DNA from: Lactarius indigo | Lineage: Eukaryota; Basidiomycota; Agaricomycetes; Russulales; Russulaceae | DNA: 64,000 nt | Assembly (NCBI GenBank): GCA_025766275.1 | Contig: JAFKAC010000123.1 | Coordinates: forward strand, 1 to 64,000 | Direction of reading: 5' to 3' | Shown: piece after piece, positions 1 to 9,929 of the stretch | How positions within the stretch are numbered: the first letter of the stretch is position 1 | Layout of the letters: the number at the start of each line of letters is the position of its first letter | Translations under genes and position numbers: made by a program | Notes under the pieces: model-generated | Databases searched by the model: none | Seen by the model: the letters and a program-made list of their open reading frames with translations, nothing else | Told to the model about the DNA's origin: nothing

Positions 1-75
1 CCTAACCCTAAACCCTAAACCCTAAACCCTAAACCCTAAACCCTAAACCCTAAACCCTAAACCCTAAACCCTAAA
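1..75 (+). repeat. terminal telomere repeat tract
   Basis: About ten tandem copies of CCCTAAA open the window (the first unit is CCCTAA-like), so the G-rich strand reads TTTAGGG towards the left chromosome end. The heptamer is the plant-type repeat; many fungi use TTAGGG. The tract passes directly into a retroelement at base 76. Its short length probably reflects where the assembly stops. Confidence 0.95.
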
Positions 76-720
76 CGAGTACGTGACCGGCACTAGTCCG
101 GCCCGGAAAGAAGTAGTTCCTAGCAGTGGGCGCTAATCTAAGATCTGATCAACACGGAGATCTCCGACGGAAGCCGGGTGCCAGGGGGCTGGCGCAGGCA
201 CTTAGGCACAGGGGCGCCAGGTACTGGACCTGAGATGCATCTCATGGGAATAAACCCCAGGGGATAATTCGAGGGATTCCCCATTACCGCGCGCGCAAGG
301 TACGTCCATTCCCGAGTCACCAAAAGGGGCTAGCTTACTTCACCGGAGTGGTCGGACTTGTCCCAGGGAAGTATTATCGTAACAGTATGCATGGTTTACC
401 TCTAAGTCAATCAGTAGGGATCTGACGGTTTCTGAAACTAGAGGCACATGTTAACGCCGTGAAAGGCCCCACTCTATGGCAGAGTTCAGGGTCTAATGTA
501 GGTCGCGCGCGTTGTCTGACTTGACCCCCACAGATTATCCCTTGAATTCCCCTCACGGGGCAAGCGGTCCGGTAATTAATCCAAATATAGACGACAGCAT
601 CCTGATGAGCATAAAAGCGAAAGGACTGCGCTTGTTGGGATCCCCCAGCAGCACCTTGGTGCGTCGTCCTTTAAGCTCTTTCATTTCGAACACCACCTTC
701 GGTGGTGTAGTGCAACTTCA
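76..720 (+). mobile_element. telomere-attached hammerhead element, copy A (Penelope-like, non-autonomous)
   Basis: A 645-bp non-coding unit lies between the terminal telomere and a short internal telomeric seam. It is repeated at about 98% identity at 13985-14629 (copy B). It starts with a GC-rich ACGTG-ACCGGC block, carries the motif TTGACCCCCAC near 520, then a hammerhead ribozyme at 590-668, then a perfect CACCACC-TTCG-GGTGGTG hairpin near 690-706, and ends on CCCTAAACCCTAA. This polarity (sense 3' end on older telomeric repeat, 5' end facing the chromosome end) is what priming on a telomeric 3' end would give. Endonuclease-deficient Penelope-like elements are the known model, and Penelope pLTRs often carry hammerheads. 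There is no reverse transcriptase, so the family assignment is inference. Confidence 0.7.
590..668 (+). ncRNA. type I hammerhead ribozyme, copy A
   Basis: Core CTGATGA (602-608), short stem II (609-618), GAAA (619-622), a closed stem III hairpin and a UU cleavage dinucleotide (656-657); predicted cleavage is 657|658. Stem I is open, so type I: GACGAC-a-GCATC (590-601) pairs with GGTGC-GTCGTC (658-668), leaving one bulged A. The stem I sequence differs from copies C, D and E but pairing is kept, which is strong covariation evidence. Confidence 0.85.
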
Positions 721-733
721 CCCTAAACCCTAA
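721..733 (+). repeat. internal telomeric seam 1 (CCCTAAACCCTAA)
   Basis: Nearly two telomeric heptamers sit directly at the 3' end of element A and directly before a truncated reading frame on the minus strand. The position suggests an old chromosome end to which element A was added. Confidence 0.85.
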
Positions 734-902
734 CACCACCCCTACGTCCACCCCTAGGGGTACTGCAAAGTGGCTCATAGCAAAAATTGTAGTCGCTGTC
801 ATCAGGGTCTTCAGAGTCTGAAGACTCAATGCCTGGCCCTTTGCGCTCAACCTCTTTGGTAGGCTTGGTAGGCTTTTTCATTTGTTTGCTGGTGTTCGGC
901 AT
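723..902 (-). pseudogene. 5' fragment of an unknown gene cut by the telomeric seam
   Basis: On the minus strand an ATG at 902-900 opens a lysine- and acid-rich frame (begins MPNTSKQMKKPTKPTK, then a serine/aspartate-rich stretch, then GGRRGGV). It runs without stop to the seam, where the telomeric repeat itself supplies the TAG. The 59-codon frame has no recognisable domain. It looks like the first exon of a gene whose remainder was lost when the chromosome end was healed. It could be a chance frame, but the same arrangement recurs at 14880 and 22350. Confidence 0.45.
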
Positions 903-1316
903 CGGGAAGGTAGGTTTTTCAAGAGGGATAGACTTAAGGTCTAAAGGTTCGGCAGCTTTAAGGCATTATATCACGTACCAACTTGTGCTCGGCAGCGTGG
1001 GATTGTTTATCGGGAGCTCAACTCCCACGGAATCCGCATGTATCGGCAGCTAATCATCTTCATTCAAGTCCCTTGACGCTGAGGAAATGCAGGCTTTCCA
1101 GCTCCCTCAGACGTGCACACTCTCCCCCCTGAGTCTGTCCCATCTCTGTGCCGAATACCTCCGTGCTCAGTTCCAATACAAGTTAAACCAGCGCTCCTCT
1201 CAGCCAATCAGCGTTGCTAAGGCACCACGAGCTCTCTTGATGCTGCCGGTGCCTCTAATTTCAGAGCTGGATCGAATTGCACTCACTCTGGTGGATGCAT
1301 TCATGAACCGTGGTTA

Positions 1317-2381
1317 GTGACACAGACTGGGCACTCAGACATATATCCTGAGACAATCCAAGCAGTGCAGATAAACTGGGATATTACACGTTATGCAGAT
1401 AAGCTCCCAATGAAGCCAAACAATCCAGGAACCCAGGTGTCCAAGCAGAAAGAGGCCAGCCTGAAGAGGCAATATCCTCCGCTGGAGGGTACGGCAGCTG
1501 CCCTTACCATTTCAAGGCCCTGCATTGTCATTGACAACCAAGGAATGATATTGGCATGGCATCTTCCTGGAATCTTGAATGATTCTCGGCAGGTAAGTTT
1601 ACTCACCTTGTCCGATCACCGCATCAAATATAATGTATTTTAGGGTGAAATGATGGCAGCAACAGAGAAGCTACATTTTTTGTTGAGCAAGCGTCAAAGT
1701 AGCACATCTTGGCGTGTTGATCCAGAAATATTTCCTTCAGGGCTAGAGGGCCTTCAGGGGGTGATCAACATATCACCTGCATGGTTCCAACAAGGACATG
1801 AGGTGAATTTTCTCTACCAGTAATGTTTTATCATTCAGCAGCTGATTTCAATTGAGATGGTACAACCACACCCCCAGGTCGGTGCGGCTTTGAGAAAGCC
1901 AGCTGTCTTGGACTGGCTAGATTGCATCACTCAATCCAATTCAATATTGAGTGCAATCCTGGCTGTCATTCATCCGGAGCTTTATAATGCCGGTCAGGAT
2001 ACCTTCAAACGGCTAAGAGAATGTGCCGAGATCCAGCCACAGGATGTCCTCCGTCAATGGACATCCGTTTTCAACGGCGTCTCTGTCATTTGTAATCGCC
2101 TCACGCCGCCACATCGGGACGGAAATTCCAGGAAACAATGGTATGATTTGCTGGCGTCTGTTGGGCGCTACCGAAATTGCAATTTGAGGCTGCCGGGAAT
2201 TGGACTCTCGCTGGAGTATGGTCCTGGTTCAGTAGTTGGCCTGTTAGGGGGGACGCTGGAGCATGAAGTGCACAATTTTGAAGGAGAAAGAGTATGCTAC
2301 GCATACTTCATGAGGGATAGAGTACATGAGTGGGCAGGGGTTCCAGGGAATTCTTGGATGAACATAGCCCACTATCAGTAA
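1317..2381 (+). CDS. TET/JBP-family 2-oxoglutarate/Fe(II) dioxygenase, KDZ-linked
   Basis: The best model joins 1317-1592, 1644-1802 and 1842-2381, about 324 residues. The introns are 51 bp (GTAAGT...TTTAG) and about 39 bp (GTGAAT...CAG), both phase 0. The C-terminal half has the fungal TET/JBP pattern: HRD (about H236 and D238) as HxD iron ligands, WYDLL, LPGIGLSLEYGPGSVV, LEHEV with the distal His (about H286), and RVCYAYFMRDRV with the likely 2-oxoglutarate arginine. The family oxidises 5-methylcytosine in DNA, and in mushrooms many members are encoded beside KDZ transposons, as here. The start is uncertain: an open frame at 1087-1316 could be an upstream exon. No inactivating change is visible. 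Confidence 0.75.
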
Positions 2382-3643
2382 CATAGCGACTGTCAAAGCT
2401 TTCTCCTATATATCTTTTCTTGACTTAGCAAGGCCAGAATTCGATACCACTAGCAATGGGAATCAGTGTAATAGGGCATGGCTATTATGGTATATCTATG
2501 ATTTCGGCAGCTCACTGTCGGTGCAAGGTTTCACAAATACAAAGAAATATTGTTATTTTTGCAGCAGCTCACCAAACGTCTTGAACAGAAATGGTGATCC
2601 ATAGTAAATTACAATCCCTCTCTATGAAAAATCTCTCTCAGCTCCCTCTCCTGAGCTGCCAGACAACACTCTATTTGGGGCATTACCAATGACATCTCAT
2701 TCATTGGCTAGCTACTAACATCAGACCTGGGTGATGCTATGATATAGGGAAGATGTAGTTTCTGGATCTTCCTCCTTAACAGATACCCTTATCGCTGCAG
2801 GATCTGAGCTCTACACTGCTAGGAAACTACATCAGCATATTTGGGCATACCCCCCATGGCGGATCCATGGCTTCGGTAGCTCATTTGTTAGTACGATATT
2901 TTGCAGATACAACATTATATTGTTTTTCGGTAGATCAGTAAATGTCTCTGGAGCGATAATTCCTGGTAATTGTCCCTCAGCCAAGTCAAACTGTTTGCCA
3001 TCTTAATGGGGTGTACTCATGTCACACTCCTAGAGACCATACTATCGAGCCTTGTCTCAATCACAAGAGAAATATCTTGTTTTTTGTCAAGACAGACGGC
3101 ATCTGTGTTATCTCTGTGTTATATTGCCGAGGCTGCCGAGATGGTAATATGGTCTAGTACACTTTCGGTAGCTACCAATCAACCAAATGGTAGAAACCCT
3201 AAAATAATGACAGACACCGCTGCCAGGTACCTTGAGAAGGCACACTTTTGCATAAACAGAACTGTTGACCCCAAATTTGTGCTTCACAGTTGAGGATGAA
3301 CGAAGCAACATGCTATCAAAGGGTATCTCATGTCATATACAATAGATAAAATATGTGCTACATGAGAGAACAGCCTGAAGTGGTTTAAGTAGTTGCCGAT
3401 AGTAGTGTAAGTGACCACAGGTCCAGTCCAGTCCAGTTTAACAGCACAAAGTGGTTTGATTGGCTGCCAAACCTGGTTTATCTAAGCTACCGACAGTAGC
3501 GTGAGTGACCACAGGTCAAGTCCGGACCGCAAAATCCACAGACGCAATACCCAGCCAGCCAAAGCTGCCAACAGGTTAATTGGAGGCGCTGCTTCTTCAG
3601 GGACATATACTGCAACACACGACACATCCATTCTTAGTTTCCC
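2382..3643. other. non-coding spacer between dioxygenase and transposase genes
   Basis: I find no convincing gene in this stretch. It contains several copies or near copies of TCGGCAGC (for example near 2504 and, inverted, near 3131) and a pair of direct repeats before the transposase start. A 107-codon open frame at 2970-3293 has no protein-like features. Confidence 0.6.
3379..3524 (+). repeat. paired direct repeats upstream of the transposase gene
   Basis: Two diverged copies of about 54 bp (3379-3432 and 3472-3524) share the core AGTGACCACAGGTC preceded by a GCCGATAGTAG or ACCGACAGTAG box. They end 120 bp before the transposase ATG. Promoter elements or transposase-binding sites are possible; the sequence alone does not decide. 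Confidence 0.5.
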
Positions 3644-6600
3644 ATGGCACACAAGGGTGTGAAGGCATCCAAATTCCTCCACAGAAAGTCTAAGGCTAAG
3701 GTGATTGAGTGGGTGTCCCGAGAAGGCTCCCGAGGAACCAGAAATATCCCGGTAGAAGTAGGCACCTCAACAAATCTGCCGACACCAAGACAAGATGCTG
3801 GCAGAATGGAGATAGACAACCATGGGGCAATATTGGATGAAACCGACCCTGCGTCCATGGATGTTGATGAGACAATCTGGATAGAGGAGCCATTCATACC
3901 TGAACAGACGAGAGTGGGTTTGCATCCATGCCCTTCTCCAATAGTATTTTACATGTTCTCCCAGTCCCAGCACATATACATGGAAGAATTTATTCCTAGG
4001 ATTGGCCCCTACTTGCGTTGCCTCCTCAACTCTGAGGGTGTCCCAGCTATGACAATGTGCCAGGGCTGCATGTCTGCCCCATTTGAGTGGAGATGTACCG
4101 ACTGCTTCCCTGCTCTGGTGCTCTGCAAGGAGTGCTGCCGAAAATCACATAACCGGCTTCCGTTCCACAGGGTTCAGAAGTGGACAGGGAAATACTTCAT
4201 GCCGTCGTGGTTGCGGGAGGTTGGGATATGCTTGCGTCTTGGGCACTCTGGGGATTTGTGCCCAATTCAAAGTGTGCGTTGCCAACCCTTTTATTTTTTA
4301 AATCTCATTCCAAAAAATACAGTCACAGAGGTGCTATGATGCCGACGAAGACTGCCAGGTCGGTAGCCACAGAGAGTATCATGCAGCTGCCGACCTTGGC
4401 TTCGACAGTCCAAAACCTGGGCATCATGATAAAGAGGGAAATCAAATAATAACTGTCATTGATAGGTCTGGAATCCACGAGATTGGCGTCAGCTGGTGCT
4501 TCTGCCCTGAAGCTCCCGAGCACGACATGCAGTTGATGATGGCAGGGCTCTTTCCAGCCACATTTCGCAACCCAAAGACAGCATTTACCTTCCGGGTGCT
4601 AGAAGACTTCCATTTGGACAATCTTGAATGCAAGACGACTCCAAGCCAATTTTTCAGTCGCCTAAGGAGACTCACAAATGATGAGTTTCCAAATTCAGTG
4701 CCGGTAAGAGAACTTAGCACATCTGCCGATAGCAGACTAATCGGCAGCTTTAGGACCGATATCGGGAGCTGCTGAGGGTCTCCCGGCAGTGGAGAGTACT
4801 CATTTCCCGGAAGAGATTCGGTTTCGGGTATGGGGAGAATGAAGAACAGAAGCCGGGATCAACAGCTATATTCTGTGCTTTGTGTGCACAACCTGGAATC
4901 AACCTCCCCGAGGATTGGAGAGAGTTTGAAAATAGGTGTGTCAATAGTCTTCGGTACCTAGTAACTGCCGACATATTACTTTAGCAAAACCCTTTTCATG
5001 CGGGGCTTCATGATGGATGGGAACTTCCAGGCAGAGCACATGAAGATGAGGAATCCCGAGAATGACATTCCACTCTCTGAAGGTACAGGATTCATGGTCA
5101 GTCAAAAGTCATATGAATTGCACCTGAAATCGGCAGTTGAGAGGTGGCAGGTAAGCACTATCTCTGGTATTTCGGCAGGGGAGGGTTGACACTTGAGCAG
5201 AGATCGACATGCCATGACCACCGTGCAGTAAATAATGTAAACAAGCACGGCGGACACCTTGAATCGACTGGAATTGGTGCCACTGCGTGCATTCATGGGG
5301 CTTTTGTGCCCGATTCTGTTGTTGACTTTCAAAAGGGAGAAGCGTGAGTTCTTATATCTATCTGCATACAATGAGTGAAAATCAACCCTCCAAAAGCCAG
5401 AAGAATATGGACTATTCCATATTCAAGGCCCTAAACTTCAATATGGAGGGGATAGAGGCCGCCCTCATCTGCTATGATGTCATGTGTCAATGGAGTGTTC
5501 ATATGAAGGAGAGGGTTATCGGCAGCAACTATCTCAAACTTCCTGACGGCCTGGAGCTCAGGTTGGGCATTGGTCTTTTTCATATCCATGGGCATCAAGA
5601 TACCTGCCTAGCTAGGTATTCGCCCAGCTTCATCAAAGGAGGCCGACAAATAGATGGCGAGACCATCGAAACACTTTGGGCTCCACTCAATGAGATCTCC
5701 AGAAGTACGAGGGGGATGTCAACATCGCATCGCAGGGAGGTCATAGATGACCATATGAATGACTCAAATTGGAAGAATCTTATTGACCTAGGCAAGTTCC
5801 CTCCTACAGATACCACATCAGTGCTTACGTGGGTTGGGTAGTCAATGCTGTGTCTAGACGCTACCGAAAGGCACTTTCGGGAGCCACAATCAGCACGGCA
5901 GCATTTGAGTCCATAAATGTATCGGCAAGTACGGAGAGTGTTGAGGCTTGGAGCGCTGAAGAGGAGTATGCACAAAGGGAGCGAGGTCATGACGTCAAAG
6001 TCATGGACATCTATGACATCAAGAGGAAACAATGTGGGTACAATTACTCTATGATATGTTTGCCTGACATCAGGTTTCAGTCCCATCGCGTGCAGAGATA
6101 CTTCTTGAATTGACACAGAAGGAGACTGAGGGCTCTAGCCATAAGGGACATGCTGTATGGCTTAGCAGTGGATTGAAGATTCAGGAGTCACAGTAGGATT
6201 CTCGGCACCTTCTCCAGTGAGACATCTGATCGTGATTTCACAAAAAACATAGGTTATCCCTTCAAGCACTGGTGAGGAAGATTGGATCCCATCCAACACC
6301 AGATCAACAGAGGGATATTACCTTGAAGCGTGCCCGACTCCAAGAAAGAGTTGACGCATTCCAAAAGCAGGCAGCTAACATTCTTCAAGACCCCCACGAC
6401 AGCGGAGATGACTACTGGGACAATGCCCCAAGAAGAGAAACCTATATTGGTGTAGAATTTGATGGCACTGATGAAGGAGAAGACGATGAGGATTGCACTT
6501 CATCTGCCGAAGAACATGATCAAATGGAGTTTCCAGGAAATTGCTCTACCAATGGCAGTGTGGATGCAGAGTATATCTCGTTGCATCTTCCTTCACATCT

Positions 6601-7387
6601 TGGACGTGACTGGTGTGATGGAAATTCTGCCGAAGCCCTGGCGAAGGCAGAAATACATCTACGGGAGGGACAACTGAACGATTCCCTACATCACATTCGC
6701 ATCTCCCTAGGCCACAAATCTTATCTGTTCAGACAGGATGTTCGTCCGGCACGTACACAAAGACTCAAAACACGCGCTTGGGCAGAAGTACATGCTGCCG
6801 AGTCAACAGTTCAGCATCATGCCCGGGTGTATATTCGTGCCCGGCAGGCAATGGTAAACCTTGGAGCCGGCACCTCTCTCCTTGATCGATACAAAGTCTT
6901 GAGGCGCCAGGACTTGAGTGTCAAGACAAGTGTAATTGCCCCTCATGTACGTGGCCAGCGGAATAAATCATTGCCCTGGTTTTGGACAATGGACATTCAG
7001 AGAGATGCCGACATTGGGGAATGGATGGAAGACTGTGCGTAGCTCTCTGTTCACACACACTCAAACAATATAACGCTCTATACAGTCTACCAAGTACATT
7101 GGCTTTGGGCAAAAGCTCAAAAGATGCGATGGATAGAAGAACTTCAGTGTCTTCAAGTTGAGATGGAGTCCGCTGTCAGGTTTTTTAGGCATCAAGAGCA
7201 ATTTTGGCAAGCAAAGCAGGAGCTCCTTGAGCCCCAGTCACAGTCAGGGCATGCTGCGTGCGCAGCCAAACAGAGTGCAATGTGGTGCTCGATGGCTATT
7301 CAGGCAGAGTCCAGGTTTACTGCTTTACTCAGGAGTAATCCGCCTCCTGAGTTTGCTAAAGTTCTACGGCTGCAACCAAGTAGATGA
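3644..7387 (+). CDS. KDZ-family transposase with CxC2 cysteine cluster
   Basis: Ten exons (3644-4273, 4329-4703, 4754-4935, 4985-5150, 5201-5343, 5397-5791, 5842-6033, 6081-6192, 6253-7034, 7086-7387) give 3279 bases, 1092 residues and no internal stop. The CxC2-like cluster starts near residue 139 (CQGC...CTDC...CKECC...H...H) and ends at LGHSGDLCP. Then come DGNF (about 406), CHDHRAVN (about 454), YDVMCQW (about 525), FHIHGH (about 561) and DGETIETLW (about 587), the conserved acidic and histidine positions of the KDZ (Kyakuja-Dileera-Zisupton) RNase H-fold core. The C-terminal block has LGRDWC, KTRAW and LPWFW. Introns are 47-60 bp; the one at 5792-5841 is best read as GC-AG (AG|GCAAGT). 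The intact frame suggests a recently active cut-and-paste transposase. Confidence 0.88.
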
Positions 7388-7885
7388 GTTTAATAACTTT
7401 CGCATAGCGCTGCCGATTAGCTATCGGTAGTCAGTGGGAGCTTAAAACTACAATTCCTTTAGAAATAAATCTGTTTCATTCCCTCATTTACAATTAGGCC
7501 TGCTATATAGTCTCCAACGGAAAGTCAGAGTTATCTCTATAAAGGGAAACAGATTGGATGTTTTGCTTCACTGCAGCTAGCCATGAGTCACCGGTAGGTG
7601 TTTGTGGCTTGGGCTGCCGGTGGAGGGTCTCTGCTAACGACATTCTATTAGCACATAGCTGGCGGGAGGGCTGCCGATATATGGGCTTGTGACAGGCATG
7701 TGCCACAGGCATTTCCTCACACAAGCAACAGAAACTTCAAATGGAGATGTCTCGGAGTCATGTGCATGATGCAGCATGGGCGTATACTCACTTAAGATCA
7801 TCAGCACTCATCGGCAGCTCCCGAAGGCAGCTTCTTAAGCATAGAGATTCCATTCCATTTGCGCATCAATTCACATCCGCATACC
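7388..7885. other. spacer downstream of the transposase gene
   Basis: No gene is seen. Copies of GCTGCCGA occur near 7410 and 7670, and TCGGCAGC near 7813. Confidence 0.5.
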
Positions 7886-8563
7886 ATGTCCACTGAAATC
7901 GGCACCTCCATACTAGACGCTGCACTCGCCTACATTGGCCAGAGAATATCCATTATCCTTCTCAAACCTGCCGATATTGACAAAAACTATATCGGCAGCT
8001 TACACAAGGAAGTGGTAAGCATTACTCAATGTGCTAGGAATATCTTTTCACCAGAAATTGGACTTAGCTTGCTGCTGTATGGATTATTGGCCTTCTGTCG
8101 TCTAGCGGCAGCTCCCCTCAAGTGCCAGAGTCGGTCAGGATTGCCTTTCGTGGGTTTTCAGACATTAGGAACCCAGGGTCCTATATGGCTCCCGAAGCAA
8201 ACCAGCAGCTAGAGGGAATGTTCCAGGCAGCTGGCATTCCTCAATTAAATTTTACAGAGTGGTGGAAATTTGAAGGGGAGACAATGAAAGAACCATTCGA
8301 TGTCCGTGAGGAGGTAGTAGTGGGGTTGCTGCGTGCTCTAGAGATGGTATGTACCTCGTTTCATTTACTGATCCTCAAATTAACCAGTGCTGTAGCAGGA
8401 AGCTAGCACGCAACTTCGCGCTAGAATAGTAGGGAAATTCAAAGAAGCATAGGAACTGGTCAAGGAAATTGAGAACCAGGTTAATTCCCTTTACGATACG
8501 ATCTCCAATGGTTTTGAGAGTCTTGAGGGAGAGGCCTCTCGTTTGGAAGAAAACATGGGTTAA
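7886..8563 (+). pseudogene. unknown small gene with C-terminal coiled coil, one premature stop
   Basis: An ATG at 7886 opens a frame (MSTEIGTSILDAALAYIGQR...) to a GTAAGC donor at 8015. A second exon ends at 8346 and contains FRGFSDIRNPGSY and a WWKFEGE stretch. After a 52-bp intron (8347-8398) comes a coiled-coil exon ending at TAA 8561-8563. The reading phase between the first two exons is not resolved. The last exon holds one in-frame TAG at 8450-8452, which one C-to-T change from CAG would explain. It lies 500 bp after the transposase gene on the same strand. I do not recognise a family. Confidence 0.5.
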
Positions 8564-8598
8564 TGAGAATTATATTTCTATGTCTTCGTGAAAATCAA

Positions 8599-9111
8599 CT
8601 ACAGTTTTCCATCTCCCCCTGCTAAGACATCTACCAAAACCATCTCATTTTCCAAATCACTCAAAAGGTCTTCCAATTTTTCTTTCCTTATCACCTTCCA
8701 CTTTTTCAGGAAGCCAGCATTAGATCTGGCTTTTGAAAGCCATTCCGCAGAAACACCCTTTGGAGGGTCCTGTGTTGTGTTAGCTTCGGCAGATCAGATG
8801 ACATTCCAAATCACCTTATCTATGAGCTTTTGAATCACAGGTTGTAAGAGCACCACATTTTTTGGGACCTCACTAAAACCTCCGTTGGAGGGCCCTGTCA
8901 TTTCCCTCTGATGTCGACCTGCATCAGAATCTGTTTCACTGAGGAATGAAACACCCTTCCAGAATTCAGAGCGCATCTACAGGCATTGGTTTAGTGCCCT
9001 GGTTAGGCATTAGTTTGATCCACACACTGCCTCCTTAAAGTTGTTCTCCTCTAACTCAGAGACATGCTTTTGTATCTCTGAATCGTTTCCCTGCATGGTA
9101 GATGGAAGCAT
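8599..9111 (-). pseudogene. unknown two-exon gene, one premature stop
   Basis: On the minus strand an ATG at 9111-9109 opens 28 codons with heptad-like charge (SEIQKHVSELEENNFKEA). A 51-bp intron (9027-8977) follows, then an exon from 8976 that ends LVDVLAGGDGKL and TAG at 8601-8599. The frame is continuous except for one TGA at 8796-8794, readily derived from CGA. The protein would be about 153 residues with no recognised domain. Matching splice sites and protein-like composition support a real but broken gene. Confidence 0.5.
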
Positions 9112-9119
9112 GTTTCAGC

Positions 9120-9560
9120 GACACAATCAGGTGCTGCTGATAAGCTCGCAGTGACCCAATAAGTTTCTGCCGATAAACTTACAATGGCCCAATCAGGTGC
9201 CGCCGATAAGCTCGCGGTGGCCTATCAGTTGCTGCCCATAAACCTGTTGCTGCTGATCAAGTTGCAGTGGCCCAATCAAGTGCTACCGATAAAATTACAA
9301 TGGCCCAATCAGGTGCTGCCGATAAACTTGCACCAGCCTAATTAGGTGATGCCGATAAACTTTGCGGTAGCCCAATAGCCCAATCAGGTGCCGCCGATAA
9401 GCTCACGGCAGCCTAATCAGATAATGGCCATAAGCTTGCCATGGCCCAATCAGCAACTTTTGATATATTTGGAATGGTCCAGTCAGGTGCTACCGATAAG
9501 CTTGTAGCAGCCTACCCGGTGATGCAATAAACTCATAGCTGCCCAATCAGACGCTGCTAG
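9120..9560. repeat. degenerate ~33-bp tandem array (inverted relative of the 44-bp satellite)
   Basis: About a dozen diverged units anchored on CCCAATCAGGTG and CTGCCGATAAGCTCG lie head to tail. The unit resembles the reverse complement of the 44-bp monomer at 11183-12500: CTGCCGATAAGCTCG here against CTGCCGATGAGCTCG there. Confidence 0.75.
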
Positions 9561-9650
9561 GAGAAATGCTGTGATGGCCTGTATTATATACCCACACTAG
9601 CTGCCGACAGAACCCGAACGCTCTGATAGGACAGTTGACAATATATCTGC

Positions 9651-9875
9651 ATGGGCCATGATTACAGACCTGCATATGCGCTCTGTACTGCCTCCCCCTG
9701 GATCTACTACCAGCTCTATTCCATGTCAACATCCATGCTCGGTCTAACCAAAGATGAACAAACTCTTCACCACCATGCCGCTATGCTCAAAAATGGGCTA
9801 GAAGCATACCGCACATGCACACACCAAGATGAAATAAAGTGGAAGAATTTATTGAGAGCACGCTTGGTATCCTAG
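9651..9875 (+). CDS. short hypothetical open frame
   Basis: A 74-codon frame (MGHDYRPAYALC..., ending KWKNLLRARLVS) lies between the 33-bp array and the next gene, 54 bp upstream of that gene's ATG. It has no known domain and could be an upstream exon or a chance frame. Confidence 0.2.
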   Translation: MGHDYRPAYALCTASPWIYYQLYSMSTSMLGLTKDEQTLHHHAAMLKNGLEAYRTCTHQDEIKWKNLLRARLVS

Positions 9876-9929
9876 TGTGCTTTCCATCTGCTTCTACAAG
9901 CTAAGCTCAGATATTTCTAGAGAGAATCG

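Noticed and set aside
721..733. CCCTAAACCCTAA as the template of a telomerase RNA gene
   Set aside because: The length would suit a template, but the tract recurs at the extreme 3' ends of several element copies and abuts truncated genes, which fits a telomeric junction better than an RNA gene core.
2970..3293. 107-codon open frame between dioxygenase and transposase
   Set aside because: No domain and no splice context linking it to either gene; it lies in motif-rich spacer.
6193..6252. TAG at 6194-6196 as a premature stop in the KDZ gene
   Set aside because: The TAG is the start of a GT-AG intron; splicing at 6193-6252 restores the conserved frame.
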